This document shows, one piece after another, positions 17,644 through 26,680 of a stretch of 64,000 nucleotides of DNA (within the stretch, counting starts at the first letter, position 1; every line of letters starts with the position of its first letter). The notes under the pieces are model-generated. The model saw nothing but the letters and a program-made list of their open reading frames with translations. It ran no database searches and was not told where the DNA came from. The DNA is taken from the NCBI RefSeq assembly GCF_000368965.1, contig NZ_KB849780.1, forward strand, positions 434,145 to 498,144, given 5' to 3'. Source of the stretch: Acinetobacter calcoaceticus DSM 30006 = CIP 81.8 (GTDB lineage Bacteria > Pseudomonadota > Gammaproteobacteria > Pseudomonadales > Moraxellaceae). The position numbers and the translations under genes were made by a program.

Positions 17644-18267
17644 ATGCCTTCTATACAATCTCAAAAGTCAAATTATCATCATGGAAATGTACGTGAAGAA
17701 TTATTAAATGCAGGACTAGTTCATTTAAAAGATAATGATGCCGAGAGCCTTAGTTTTCGAGAAATGGCGAGACAAATTGGAGTAAGTGCCAATGCGGTAT
17801 ATCGGCATTTCGAAAATAAAGAGAGCTTTTTAGCAGCATTGGCAGCAAAAGGATTTCAGCTCTTGCAAGAGGAGCAAAGCCAAACGTTGCAAGATGCTAA
17901 TTCTCAGCCAGAGGCATTAAAATTATTTGGTTTAGCCTATATTAACTTTGCAAAAAATGATCGAAATCTCTTTGCTTTGATGTTTAATCCTGACTTACAA
18001 AAGAATGAAGCACTTGAGTTAAAAGAGGCAGTGGGTAATACATATACTCAGTTACATCAATTAACTGCTTCAATATTGGGTGTGGATGAAAATGATGCTC
18101 AAGTTGAAGTATTAGCAATGTTGAGTTGTAGCCTTGTACATGGCCTATCTCATCTTTTATTAGAAGGGCGTTTGGCTGAATCAGAAGAAAAAGCGAATAA
18201 TTTAGTCTTATTAATTATGAATTATGCAACGAGTTTGCTTACTGGAGCTGGCGCGGATAAGCATTAA
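17644..18267 (+). CDS. TetR/AcrR-family regulator with WHG-type C-terminal domain
   Basis: A 207-residue regulator from the ATG at 17644. The HTH (about 12-60) contains NYHHGNVREELLNAG then FREMARQIGVSANAVYRHFENKESF, the NYHHGxLR start being characteristic of TetR proteins with the WHG (TetR_C_33-like) ligand domain. An in-frame GTG five codons upstream (17629) falls almost at the predicted transcription start of the TATAAT promoter, so the ATG is preferred. The operator at 17589-17621 indicates autorepression. The divergent DUF6160-like operon 240 bp away is another possible target. Confidence 0.88.
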   Translation: MPSIQSQKSNYHHGNVREELLNAGLVHLKDNDAESLSFREMARQIGVSANAVYRHFENKESFLAALAAKGFQLLQEEQSQTLQDANSQPEALKLFGLAYINFAKNDRNLFALMFNPDLQKNEALELKEAVGNTYTQLHQLTASILGVDENDAQVEVLAMLSCSLVHGLSHLLLEGRLAESEEKANNLVLLIMNYATSLLTGAGADKH

Positions 18268-18289
18268 AATATTAAATACAAATCTAAAT

Positions 18290-19309
18290 TTATTTTTGCC
18301 ACCTAAAATTTCGGGGAGAAATGCCTTTCCAACGTTTAAAGGCTCTGGAAAATGCTGAAACTTCGGAATAACCCAATTGAATAGCAACTTCTTCAACTGT
18401 TAAATTGGTGGTTTTAAGTAAGTCTTCGGCTAAGTCTTTACGAATGTCATCTATAAGCTGTTCATAGGTAACTCCTTCAATTGCGAGATGACGTTGTAAT
18501 GTTCTGAGGTTGACCTGAAGATGGGCTGCCATTTCATCAATTCTGGGCATTTGTGAGGGTTGTTGGAGTAAAATATTTCTGACCTTTTGGCTATAGCTGC
18601 CTAGAGAACTTCTTCGCGTCCAAAGTTGTTGGCATTCTTCTTCATAACGTGCACGAATAAATGGGTCTGCTTGAGGTAATGGTAAATCAAGCAAACTGCT
18701 TTCAAAGATAATACAGCTACGTGGTTGATTAAATTGAATTGGATATCCTGTTAATTCGGGAAATTTATCGGCATACACAGGTGCAGGTAAAGCAACATTA
18801 ATGCTCATTACAGGAAACTGTATAGGCAAGACATCTCGTTGAATTGATATAACAGTTATAAGATCTCTTTCAACCAGAAAACACGCTAAGTCATCAGGTA
18901 ATTGGCTATGATCAAAAATCAGTAATGTATATATATCTTCCTGAATAACTTCTAAATTGCAAAAAATGGAACTAAGTTGAAAGTATCGCATAGCAAAATG
19001 CAAAGCTTCTTTCATTGTCTGACTACTAAGAATGGCAAAACCCCATGCACCAAATGTGGTTGTATGGTGCCTTAGACCTGCTTCTATACTCAAGGGAAGT
19101 GTAGGATCTAGTAGTTTAAGTAAGTTTCGAATAACTAAAAATTCTTGTTCTGCTTTTACCTCAAAGTTAGGTTGCGATAAATCATTCAAAGAAATATGCG
19201 TGTTTTCTATACAACTTTCAGATGTTAAGCCATGTTGCTGACCTATCATAAGCAATATGCGAATAGCACTGATACTGCGAGGAAAATCCCAATATAATTG
19301 TATAGACAT
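18290..19309 (-). CDS. AraC-family regulator with OruR-type (Arabinose_bd) sensor domain
   Basis: A 339-residue regulator. The N-terminal two-thirds is the Arabinose_bd/OruR-type sensor (helix-rich, with HHTTTFGAWGFAILSSQTMKEAL split across about 80-103). The C-terminal HTH is clear: MAAHLQVNLRTLQRHLAIEG and the second helix pair ending YSEVSAFSRAFKRWKGISPRNFR. It is divergent from the desaturase fusion at 19417, and the intergenic region holds a 20-bp motif shared with other OruR-regulated-looking genes in this window. It probably activates the desaturase in response to a lipid-like effector (inference). Confidence 0.88.
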   Translation of the reverse strand: MSIQLYWDFPRSISAIRILLMIGQQHGLTSESCIENTHISLNDLSQPNFEVKAEQEFLVIRNLLKLLDPTLPLSIEAGLRHHTTTFGAWGFAILSSQTMKEALHFAMRYFQLSSIFCNLEVIQEDIYTLLIFDHSQLPDDLACFLVERDLITVISIQRDVLPIQFPVMSINVALPAPVYADKFPELTGYPIQFNQPRSCIIFESSLLDLPLPQADPFIRARYEEECQQLWTRRSSLGSYSQKVRNILLQQPSQMPRIDEMAAHLQVNLRTLQRHLAIEGVTYEQLIDDIRKDLAEDLLKTTNLTVEEVAIQLGYSEVSAFSRAFKRWKGISPRNFRWQK

Positions 19310-19315
19310 GCTTTA

Positions 19316-19335
19316 TGTGTCATGAAATGTCAAGT
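19316..19335 (+). promoter_or_regulatory. Candidate OruR-type AraC operator (site 3)
   Basis: TGTGTCATGAAATGTCAAGT matches 17 of 20 bases of the site at 49362-49381 and has the same orientation. It ends 81 bp upstream of the desaturase-fusion start codon. The adjacent OruR-type regulator (18290-19309) is the likely binder. Confidence 0.6.
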
Positions 19336-19416
19336 TTGGTAGTATAAAGTCATTCTGCTAATGTTCAAAACTTTATATCTTTTCGGATAGGATCAAATCC
19401 GATAGGGATATATAAA

Positions 19417-21657
19417 ATGCTAAATAATAAAGACGGCAAGCACGAAAGTTTAACGGCAGCTTTAAAAGCTTTATATGATCAAACTAAAGCAAAAGTTGGT
19501 GATGCAGACCTAGCACATATCAGAAATGTTGCCGCTTACTCTCAAGCTATCAAAGCGCGTAGTAATGAGTTGATCCAACAAGGTGGAAAACCTAATGCCA
19601 TAATGCGTGGCGCGATATTAGGTGCATTGCATACATTACTTGAGTTTTCTGAACTTGGTCATAACATCATGCATGGTAGTTATGATCATTTGTCAAATGC
19701 AGGGTCTTTCCATTCTGAACGGTGGGTTTGGAATTTTATGGTGGATCCTTATGAATGGCGTGTGATGCATCATCAAAATCACCATCCTTTTACTAATATC
19801 GTTGGCGTAGACCATGATTTGGGATATTCCTTTTTACGTATTAAGCCAGGTCAGCCATGGTATGGTCACCATACTTTGCAACTTCCACTGTTGTGGGTTT
19901 TATTATTAACAACACCTAATCTTGTATTTTCTCTTTTTACTGGAGCATCAGCCGCTAAAACAGAAGGGCATAAAGTACTTAGTCGAACAACCATTGAACA
20001 AACTTTAAAACTGACAAAAAAATATATTACTCAGCATTTTTGGAAAGATCCTCTTTCTGTTTCTCCTCATCGGATATTGCCGACATTTTTTGGAAATTAT
20101 CTCAGTACAGTTTTGGGATATGATTTGACGGTTGCAGTCTTATTTTTGGAACACCATTCACCGAATGTTGAGTTATTTAGTGACCCGGGATTGAGTGAAA
20201 CAGAAGAAGAGTATTTTCGCCGTCAAGTTTTAGCGACGAGTAATTTTACGCCTTATGCCCAACTTGATAATTATTTTAAAACATTGTTGGAAGAGGAAGT
20301 TGAATTCGATAATCCACCTGCATTTGATGTGTTTTATGGTGGATTGGACACGCACTTAGAGCATCATTTATTTCCAGACTTACCATGTAATCGTCAAAGA
20401 GAAATTCAGCCCTTTGTTAAAGAAATCTGTTTGCAGCATGGCTTACCTTACAATGTTATGTCCCTTGAAGATGTTGTGCCAGATATGATGGTCAATGTAC
20501 TCAAATTGGCGAGTCCTGTAGGCGAGCAAGAAAGAGGAAATTTTTTTAAAATACTAAAAAATCCTAAGGAGTTATTACGTCGAGTCGTATATGGAGCCCA
20601 ATATAAGCTGCCAGATAATATGACGTATTTAAATAAGCCTCTTTTTTATAATGTACCTGTTAAGGTCCTTGCTGTTTTTCCGCAAGCAGGAAATCAGGCA
20701 TTAATGATACGTTTTGAAAAACCTCAAGGATGGGAGAGCGTAACTTGGGAAGCTGGTGCATTTATTTCCGTACGGGTGGAAGTCGAAGATGAAAGTCTGG
20801 TTCGACAATATAGTTTGTTAAGAGACAGTCACGAGGCTGATAATTGCTTGGAAATTGCTGTCAAACGTGTAGAGGGCGGACGTGTTTCGAATTATATCAA
20901 TGATCATATTAAGAAAAATTCACATATGATTTTGGTAGGAGTACCGCAGGCCTCTCCCGATTTTATGATGAAAGAAGTACCTAAACAGATCGTTTTTCTT
21001 GCGGGTGGTGTTGGTATTACACCAATTTTGAGTATGTTACGTAAGGCACGACGTGAAGCTCCACATAGCCAAGTTAGGTTACTTTATTTTAACCGTAATG
21101 AGAGATCTATTATTTTTGAACAAGAATTACGTGAAGTTGCCAACTTATCTGGTTTTGATGTGCATTTTATATGTAATGAGATAGACCCTAATTATCCGAT
21201 TTCAGGGCAAATGTATGAGGCGAAACTAAGTGCTGAATTACTAGCTAAAGTTGTTCCCGATATAACAGCACATGAAGTGTATGTTTGTGCTCCACCAGGA
21301 TTTATTACTGCCTCAAAATCTATGTTACTGGATTTAGGATTACCTGAAATACAATTTCATACAGAGAGTTTTACCCCTCCGGTAGTAGAGCACCCAACTG
21401 ATGGTAAAGACCATGTTATCCACTTTGCACGGAGTGGTATTGAGATTGTAGTTGATGGCGGAACAACGCTATTAGAAGCTGCACGTTTGGCTGGCGTTAA
21501 TATTCCATCGGGATGTGAAAGAGGGTTATGCCGTGCTTGTGTCTGTAATAAGCTACAAGGTGTTACTACTTTAGATCAATACAAAGCACAACCAGATTTA
21601 CGAATTACCACCTGCAACAGTTTGCCTCGTTCGGATAAGTTGGTACTGGATATTTAA
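19417..21657 (+). CDS. Fatty-acid desaturase fused to ferredoxin reductase and 2Fe-2S ferredoxin
   Basis: A 746-residue three-part protein. Residues about 60-345 are a membrane fatty-acid desaturase with three histidine boxes: HNIMH (82-86), HHQNHH (118-123) and HLEHH (313-317). Residues about 405-650 are an FNR-type flavin reductase with FAD-binding RQYS (463-466) and the NAD(P) loop GGVGITP (530-536). Residues about 665-746 are a plant-type 2Fe-2S ferredoxin with Cys700, Cys705, Cys708 and Cys733 (C-x4-C-x2-C). Desaturases normally take electrons from separate reductase and ferredoxin proteins; here the whole chain is one polypeptide. A divergent OruR-type regulator and a shared 20-bp motif suggest inducible expression. 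The substrate may be an acyl chain or another hydrophobic molecule. Confidence 0.93.
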   Translation: MLNNKDGKHESLTAALKALYDQTKAKVGDADLAHIRNVAAYSQAIKARSNELIQQGGKPNAIMRGAILGALHTLLEFSELGHNIMHGSYDHLSNAGSFHSERWVWNFMVDPYEWRVMHHQNHHPFTNIVGVDHDLGYSFLRIKPGQPWYGHHTLQLPLLWVLLLTTPNLVFSLFTGASAAKTEGHKVLSRTTIEQTLKLTKKYITQHFWKDPLSVSPHRILPTFFGNYLSTVLGYDLTVAVLFLEHHSPNVELFSDPGLSETEEEYFRRQVLATSNFTPYAQLDNYFKTLLEEEVEFDNPPAFDVFYGGLDTHLEHHLFPDLPCNRQREIQPFVKEICLQHGLPYNVMSLEDVVPDMMVNVLKLASPVGEQERGNFFKILKNPKELLRRVVYGAQYKLPDNMTYLNKPLFYNVPVKVLAVFPQAGNQALMIRFEKPQGWESVTWEAGAFISVRVEVEDESLVRQYSLLRDSHEADNCLEIAVKRVEGGRVSNYINDHIKKNSHMILVGVPQASPDFMMKEVPKQIVFLAGGVGITPILSMLRKARREAPHSQVRLLYFNRNERSIIFEQELREVANLSGFDVHFICNEIDPNYPISGQMYEAKLSAELLAKVVPDITAHEVYVCAPPGFITASKSMLLDLGLPEIQFHTESFTPPVVEHPTDGKDHVIHFARSGIEIVVDGGTTLLEAARLAGVNIPSGCERGLCRACVCNKLQGVTTLDQYKAQPDLRITTCNSLPRSDKLVLDI

Positions 21658-21723
21658 TATCTTTGAAGATGGAATTATTAATTTTTACTTTAAAGCTTAA
21701 GAGTTAATCACCACAATAATACA

Positions 21724-21751
21724 AACCAGCGTATGGCTTGCTACGCTGGTT
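21724..21751. terminator. Terminator hairpin between convergent genes
   Basis: AACCAGCGTA (21724-21733) pairs perfectly with TACGCTGGTT (21742-21751) around an 8-nt loop. Reading on the minus strand it is followed by TTTGTATTATTG, serving the hydrolase gene at 21772; it may also stop the plus-strand desaturase transcript. Confidence 0.75.
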
Positions 21752-21771
21752 CCCAATATTGTTTAAACGAA

Positions 21772-22923
21772 CTAACCTGAACGCTCAACTAACCAATTAC
21801 TTATTTCAGGCCAGACCGCCGTAGGTGCTTGGCTTCCGGAAACAACACCCATGTGTCCACCCGGTACGACCTTAAACGTTTTATCTTGGCTGCTAATTAA
21901 ATCCATGAGTGGCTTAACAGCATCAGCGGTCACAATAATGTCCGTACTACCACCCAGTGCTAACACCGAACATTCAATATCTTTTAAATAGGCTGTAAGT
22001 TCACCGAATTTCACTACACCGTTGGATAATTCATTATCAATCCAGAAACGAAGGATGATGTCACGCATGACTCCACCCGGATACGCCAGCATGTTGTCGA
22101 TAAATGAACTAGAAGTTGCGTGGTCAATAATAAATTCTCGGTTATCGAGATTTTTAAAAAGTTCCCAATACGTTTTTAGATTTCCAATCGGGTCAGTTAA
22201 TTTAAAGCCTAGCGTGTTTTGCCATCCATGAATATGAAATGCCTTACTCGGCACATGGTGACGAATACGAAACGGCGTATGTTTGCGAACCCATTGGGCA
22301 GGTTTGGTTAAGCTGCCATAGAGTTTGCCCATATATCCGGCTTTATGCGTATCGATAGGGGAAGCTAAAATAATTAGGTTTTTAATATCTTTGTCTTTAA
22401 ATAATGCGGTATAGCAGAGTGAAAGTGCACCGCCTAAACTCCAGCCATGTAAAGAAAGCTGTTGTTGACCACTGTGCAAGCGGACCTGCTTTAACATTTC
22501 AGGCATAAAGACTTTAATGTAGGTGCCGAAATTGTATTTTGCTTGATGTCGGGTGGGCACGCCCCAGTCAATCAGATATACATCAAAACCTTGTGCTAAA
22601 AAGAAGCGGACAAAGCTGCGTGTAGGGAACAAATCATAAATGAGCATGTTAACTGCTAGCGGCGGAACGATAACTAACGGTACACGGTGTTTAGGTGTAG
22701 AAGTATTCGTCTCATTTCTATAATGACGTAAGCTAATAATTTCATGCTTATAAATCACGTCAAAGGGCGTTTTTCCTGACAACGCAATTTGAGGACCTCT
22801 AAAAAATAGATCCGATGCATTGATCAGCATGAGAGGTATTTTTTGACCAGCACGTGTCTGAAGAGATTTTTTAATCGACTGTAGCTGTGGAACGTTCTGT
22901 CGAACTTTAAGCAATAAACTCAT
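21772..22923 (-). CDS. PhaC-like alpha/beta hydrolase
   Basis: A 383-residue alpha/beta-fold protein resembling class III polyhydroxyalkanoate synthases: PLVIVPPLAVNMLIYDL (about 82-98), GFDVYLIDWG (112-121) and the nucleophile elbow HGWSLGG with Ser162. True PHA synthases use Cys in that elbow, so Ser suggests hydrolase or acyltransferase activity rather than polymerisation. Asp in GGSTDIIV and His in PGGHMG complete a triad. No phaB/phaA/phasin genes are nearby. Likely cytoplasmic; substrate unknown. Confidence 0.8.
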   Translation of the reverse strand: MSLLLKVRQNVPQLQSIKKSLQTRAGQKIPLMLINASDLFFRGPQIALSGKTPFDVIYKHEIISLRHYRNETNTSTPKHRVPLVIVPPLAVNMLIYDLFPTRSFVRFFLAQGFDVYLIDWGVPTRHQAKYNFGTYIKVFMPEMLKQVRLHSGQQQLSLHGWSLGGALSLCYTALFKDKDIKNLIILASPIDTHKAGYMGKLYGSLTKPAQWVRKHTPFRIRHHVPSKAFHIHGWQNTLGFKLTDPIGNLKTYWELFKNLDNREFIIDHATSSSFIDNMLAYPGGVMRDIILRFWIDNELSNGVVKFGELTAYLKDIECSVLALGGSTDIIVTADAVKPLMDLISSQDKTFKVVPGGHMGVVSGSQAPTAVWPEISNWLVERSG

Positions 22924-23283
22924 TGAACATAAAACCTATAAAGATGTTGCCCAGAACAATAACGAGCTGGTCTTTTAAGGATATTAAAGGGAATGAGAGC
23001 TAAGTTCAGTGACTTAAAAGACAGGATTTTTTGCTTAAGGTATCAAAGCATAATTATTTTTAATTGAGAATATTTTTGGTTAAGATTTTGAAATTAAATG
23101 ATTAAATTGATCTTGTTGGGTGATTTTGTATAAAATATTTAAAAATTTAAGTTTTTCTTAAGAATGGTTGAGATTTAATGGTAGGGTAATTTTGTAAAGT
23201 TTGTTTGTGTTTTCTTTACATATTAAAAAATAAAATATAATTATTTTACAATCCGTTAGGAATGTAATTAGAAAGTAGTATAT
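22924..23283. other. 360-bp intergenic region upstream of gltS, with a dyad
   Basis: This AT-rich stretch separates the divergent hydrolase and gltS genes and must hold both promoters. A dyad TGTAAAG (23193-23199) / CTTTACA (23214-23220) lies about 65 bp before the gltS start and could bind a regulator. No ORF or RNA structure was recognised in the remainder. Confidence 0.5.
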
Positions 23284-24519
23284 ATGGAATTTGTTTTTAA
23301 TGGTTTTTATACACTAATTTCGGCGGTCATCGTTCTATTGTTGGGCCGCTTTCTTGTCAATCGGATTGATTTTTTAAAACGCTATAATATTCCCGAACCT
23401 GTAGCAGGTGGTTTAGTTGCTGCGGTCGTCTCGCTACTTGTCCATACCATATGGGGATATAGCATTGTTTTTAGTAGCGAATTACAAACCAGCTTTATGC
23501 TCGTATTCTTTGCTTCTATTGGTTTAAGTGCCAATTTTATGAAGCTTAAAGAAGGCGGTATGGCTTTGGTTATCTTCTTAGTCTGTGTAGCGTCTTTTAT
23601 TGTTGTGCAAAATGCGGTGGGCATGAGTCTTGCGACGTTGCTTGGTCTTGACCCACTCATTGGCTTAATTGCGGGTTCAATTACCTTAACAGGTGGTCAC
23701 GGTACAGCCGGAGCTTGGGGTGAAATTTTAGAAACTCAGCATGGTATTCAGGGTGCTCTAGCTTTAGGAATGGCGAGTGCGACTTTTGGTTTAATTATTG
23801 GTGGTGTGATTGGTGGCCCATTAGCAAAATTGCTTATCAATCGTTATAGCCTTGCTCAACCAAAAACTAATGCTGAAATCCAACAGCGTGATGGTCATGT
23901 TGAACAAAATTCGGATGACCTTGCACCATTTGAAAACCCACATCAAGTACGTTTAATTACTGCCGATAATGCAATTACTACGCTAGGTATGTTTGCAGCG
24001 TGTTTGGCATTTGCTGAATTTATGACAGGCTTTAGTAAAGGTACTTGGTTTGAGTTACCAACCTTCGTTTGGGCATTGGGTGGCGGTGTAATTCTAAGAA
24101 ATATCTTAGAAAGCGTGTTGAAAATTGATATTTTTGACCGTGCGATTGATGTTTTTGGTAATGCATCATTATCACTTTATTTAGCAATGGCATTGCTTTC
24201 ATTAAAGCTTTGGCAACTTGCAGATTTGGCTGGGCCACTTGTGGTGATTTTAGGTGCTCAAACCATTACGATGGCGTTATATGCTGCTTTTGTGACCTTC
24301 CGTGTTATGGGTAAAAACTATGATGCAGCGGTGTTGTCAGCAGGGCATTGTGGTTTTGGTATGGGTGCAACGCCAACAGCCGTTGCAAATATGCAGGCGA
24401 TTACTAACATGTATGGACCATCGCATAAGGCATTTTTAATTGTTCCGCTTTGTGGTGCATTCTTTGTCGACTTAATTAATGCGACAGTCATTCAGCTCAT
24501 GTTGAAATTCGTTGTTTAA
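23284..24519 (+). CDS. gltS: Sodium/glutamate symporter GltS
   Basis: A 411-residue inner-membrane protein with ten or more hydrophobic segments and the GltS signatures: IPEPVAGGLVAA (about 36-47) in the first repeat, SITLTGGHGTAGAWG in the first re-entrant loop (about 131-146) and the mirrored AGHCGFGMGATPTAVANMQ in the second (about 355-373). It imports glutamate with Na+. Length is close to the E. coli protein (401). It stands alone and is followed by a strong terminator. Confidence 0.94.
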   Translation: MEFVFNGFYTLISAVIVLLLGRFLVNRIDFLKRYNIPEPVAGGLVAAVVSLLVHTIWGYSIVFSSELQTSFMLVFFASIGLSANFMKLKEGGMALVIFLVCVASFIVVQNAVGMSLATLLGLDPLIGLIAGSITLTGGHGTAGAWGEILETQHGIQGALALGMASATFGLIIGGVIGGPLAKLLINRYSLAQPKTNAEIQQRDGHVEQNSDDLAPFENPHQVRLITADNAITTLGMFAACLAFAEFMTGFSKGTWFELPTFVWALGGGVILRNILESVLKIDIFDRAIDVFGNASLSLYLAMALLSLKLWQLADLAGPLVVILGAQTITMALYAAFVTFRVMGKNYDAAVLSAGHCGFGMGATPTAVANMQAITNMYGPSHKAFLIVPLCGAFFVDLINATVIQLMLKFVV

Positions 24520-24520
24520 T

Positions 24521-24547
24521 AAAAAAAAGCCCGTCAGGGCTTTTTTT
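24521..24547 (+). terminator. Intrinsic terminator of gltS
   Basis: AAAAGCCC-GTCA-GGGCTTTT with seven T after the stem and eight A before it, starting 2 bp after the gltS stop. A textbook rho-independent terminator. Confidence 0.95.
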
Positions 24548-24728
24548 ACGAGTGCTTATTTATGAATATTAAGATAAAGAGATATTTCATTCATACATAT
24601 AGGCTCAATTTTTATTTTCGGGTGATTTAAGTCATTTTATTTTTAGGATGCTTTTTCTCAAAAGTAATAATCGCCCTTAAACATAGTTTCACATAGAATA
24701 AATTGCAGATAAATAAAATGAGAAATGT

Positions 24729-26555
24729 ATGAGCTCAGAAGCACATTCAATTAGCTTGGTTGCCCCTGTGGTTTTATTGGCAGCGGCTGTAATTGCAGTT
24801 CCTATTTTTAAACGTATTGGTTTAGGTTCAGTATTAGGTTATTTAATTGCAGGTCTGATTATTGGCCCATTCGGTTTCGCTTTTTTCCAAGATTCCACCG
24901 CAATTTTACATATTGCCGAGTTGGGAATTGTGATGTACCTATTTCTGATTGGTTTGGAAATGCAGCCGTCACATTTATGGAGCCTTAGACGCGAGATTTT
25001 TGGCCTTGGCACACTACAGATCATCATTTGCGCACTGGCTTTGACTGGCGTCGGGCTGTTATTTGGTTTTACGTGGCAAGTTGCTTTTATTGGTGCAGCA
25101 GGATTTGTATTAACGTCGACTGCTATTGTGATGCAGTTATTGGGCGATCGGGGTGACTTGACTCAACCTCGCGGACAAAAAATTGTAGCCATCTTATTAT
25201 TTGAAGATTTACTGATTGTACCATTGCTCGCTATTGTTGCTTTTATGGCACCTAATCATGTTGTCGAAAGCACGTCTGTACGTTTAGAAAATATAGGCAT
25301 TGGTTTAATCGCAATTGCAGGTCTTATTGCGGCAGGTTATTGGTTACTTAACCCATTATTTAGACTCTTGGCTGCTGCTAAAGCCCGAGAAGTGATGACT
25401 GCCGCAGCATTATTGGTTGTGTTGGGTGCAGCGTTGCTCATGCAAGTCAGCGGTTTGTCTATGGCGATGGGAGCTTTCTTAGCTGGCGTGCTTTTATCTG
25501 AATCAACGTTTAGACATCAAATTGAAGCTGATATTGAACCATTCCGAGGAATCTTGTTAGGCCTGTTTTTCCTTGGGGTTGGCATGTCATTGGATTTATC
25601 AGTGGTTGCTCAAAACTGGCAGCTCATTGTCAGTGGTGTAATTGCCCTCATGCTTGCCAAAGCTCTCATGATTTATATTGTCGCCCGAATAACGAAAAGC
25701 CCTCATACTGAAGCGTTGGACCGAGCCTTACTCATGGCTCAGGGCGGAGAGTTTGCCTTTGTACTTTTCTCTGCTGCATTAAGTGCCCAAGTCATTGATG
25801 GTACAATTAAATCTAATCTTACCGCTATTGTTGTGCTTTCAATGGTGTTGACTCCAATTGTCGGTATTATTTTTAAACGGTTTACTCAATTTAAAGCGAA
25901 TGTTTCATTAGAAAACGTCAATATTGCCGAGGGTTTAAGCGGTAGCGTTTTAATGATTGGATTTGGGCGCTTTGGACAGGTCACCAGTCAACTATTATTG
26001 GCAAGAGGGGTAGATGTCACCATTATTGATAATAATACGGATATGATTCGAAACGCTGAAAAATTTGGTTTTAAAATTTATTATGGCGATGGCTGCCGCT
26101 TAGATATTCTACATGCTTCTGGTGCTGCAACAGCACAAGCGATTGTGGTGTGTGTAGACAGTAAAGAGACAACCAATAGAATTGTAGAACTCGTCACACA
26201 TGAATTTCCTTTGGCGAAATTATTAGTCCGTTCATATGACCGCGAGCACTCACTGCATTTAGTCAAACAAAAAGTAGACTTCATGATCCGTGAAACGTTT
26301 GAATCTGCGATTAAGTTTGGAGGAGTTATTTTACAAGAACTTGGTGTGGATGAAGACGAAGTAGAAAGAATTACTGAGGAAATTCGAGATCTTGATAATG
26401 AGCGCTTTGAAACTGAAATTGCAGCAGATGATGTAAATGCGGGAGTAGGTATGCAATATACACATACGCATCCCCGACCAACAGCACCATTGATTCGACC
26501 AAAACGGGAAGGGCGGATTTTAAATAAAGAAGGTAGCTCAGATAACGATTCTTGA
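24729..26555 (+). CDS. CPA2-family monovalent cation:proton antiporter with TrkA-N domain (KefB/C-like)
   Basis: A 608-residue inner-membrane antiporter. Residues about 8-385 form the CPA2 Na+/H+-exchanger domain with 12 hydrophobic segments (LGSVLGYLIAGLIIGPFGF near 32-50; the FEDLLIVPLLA pore motif with Asp near 158). Residues about 405-520 are a TrkA_N nucleotide-binding domain (MIGFGRFGQVTSQLL, GDGCRLDILHASG). A charged tail follows. KefB/C-like proteins exchange K+ for H+, often gated by glutathione adducts; no kefF/kefG accessory gene is nearby, so glutathione gating is uncertain. Confidence 0.9.
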   Translation: MSSEAHSISLVAPVVLLAAAVIAVPIFKRIGLGSVLGYLIAGLIIGPFGFAFFQDSTAILHIAELGIVMYLFLIGLEMQPSHLWSLRREIFGLGTLQIIICALALTGVGLLFGFTWQVAFIGAAGFVLTSTAIVMQLLGDRGDLTQPRGQKIVAILLFEDLLIVPLLAIVAFMAPNHVVESTSVRLENIGIGLIAIAGLIAAGYWLLNPLFRLLAAAKAREVMTAAALLVVLGAALLMQVSGLSMAMGAFLAGVLLSESTFRHQIEADIEPFRGILLGLFFLGVGMSLDLSVVAQNWQLIVSGVIALMLAKALMIYIVARITKSPHTEALDRALLMAQGGEFAFVLFSAALSAQVIDGTIKSNLTAIVVLSMVLTPIVGIIFKRFTQFKANVSLENVNIAEGLSGSVLMIGFGRFGQVTSQLLLARGVDVTIIDNNTDMIRNAEKFGFKIYYGDGCRLDILHASGAATAQAIVVCVDSKETTNRIVELVTHEFPLAKLLVRSYDREHSLHLVKQKVDFMIRETFESAIKFGGVILQELGVDEDEVERITEEIRDLDNERFETEIAADDVNAGVGMQYTHTHPRPTAPLIRPKREGRILNKEGSSDNDS

Positions 26556-26680
26556 TGGGTAAAGAGTTCAGTAGAAGCGCTCTTTAGAAGAACTTTTACT
26601 GAACAATAAACCTGATGCGCCTATCAATCAAACCATCTTAACTGAGTGAGATTAGATTTTTAGTCACATTATAAGCCCGA

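Noticed and set aside
21772..22923. True polyhydroxyalkanoate synthase
   Set aside because: The nucleophile elbow has Ser, not Cys, and no other PHA genes are adjacent.
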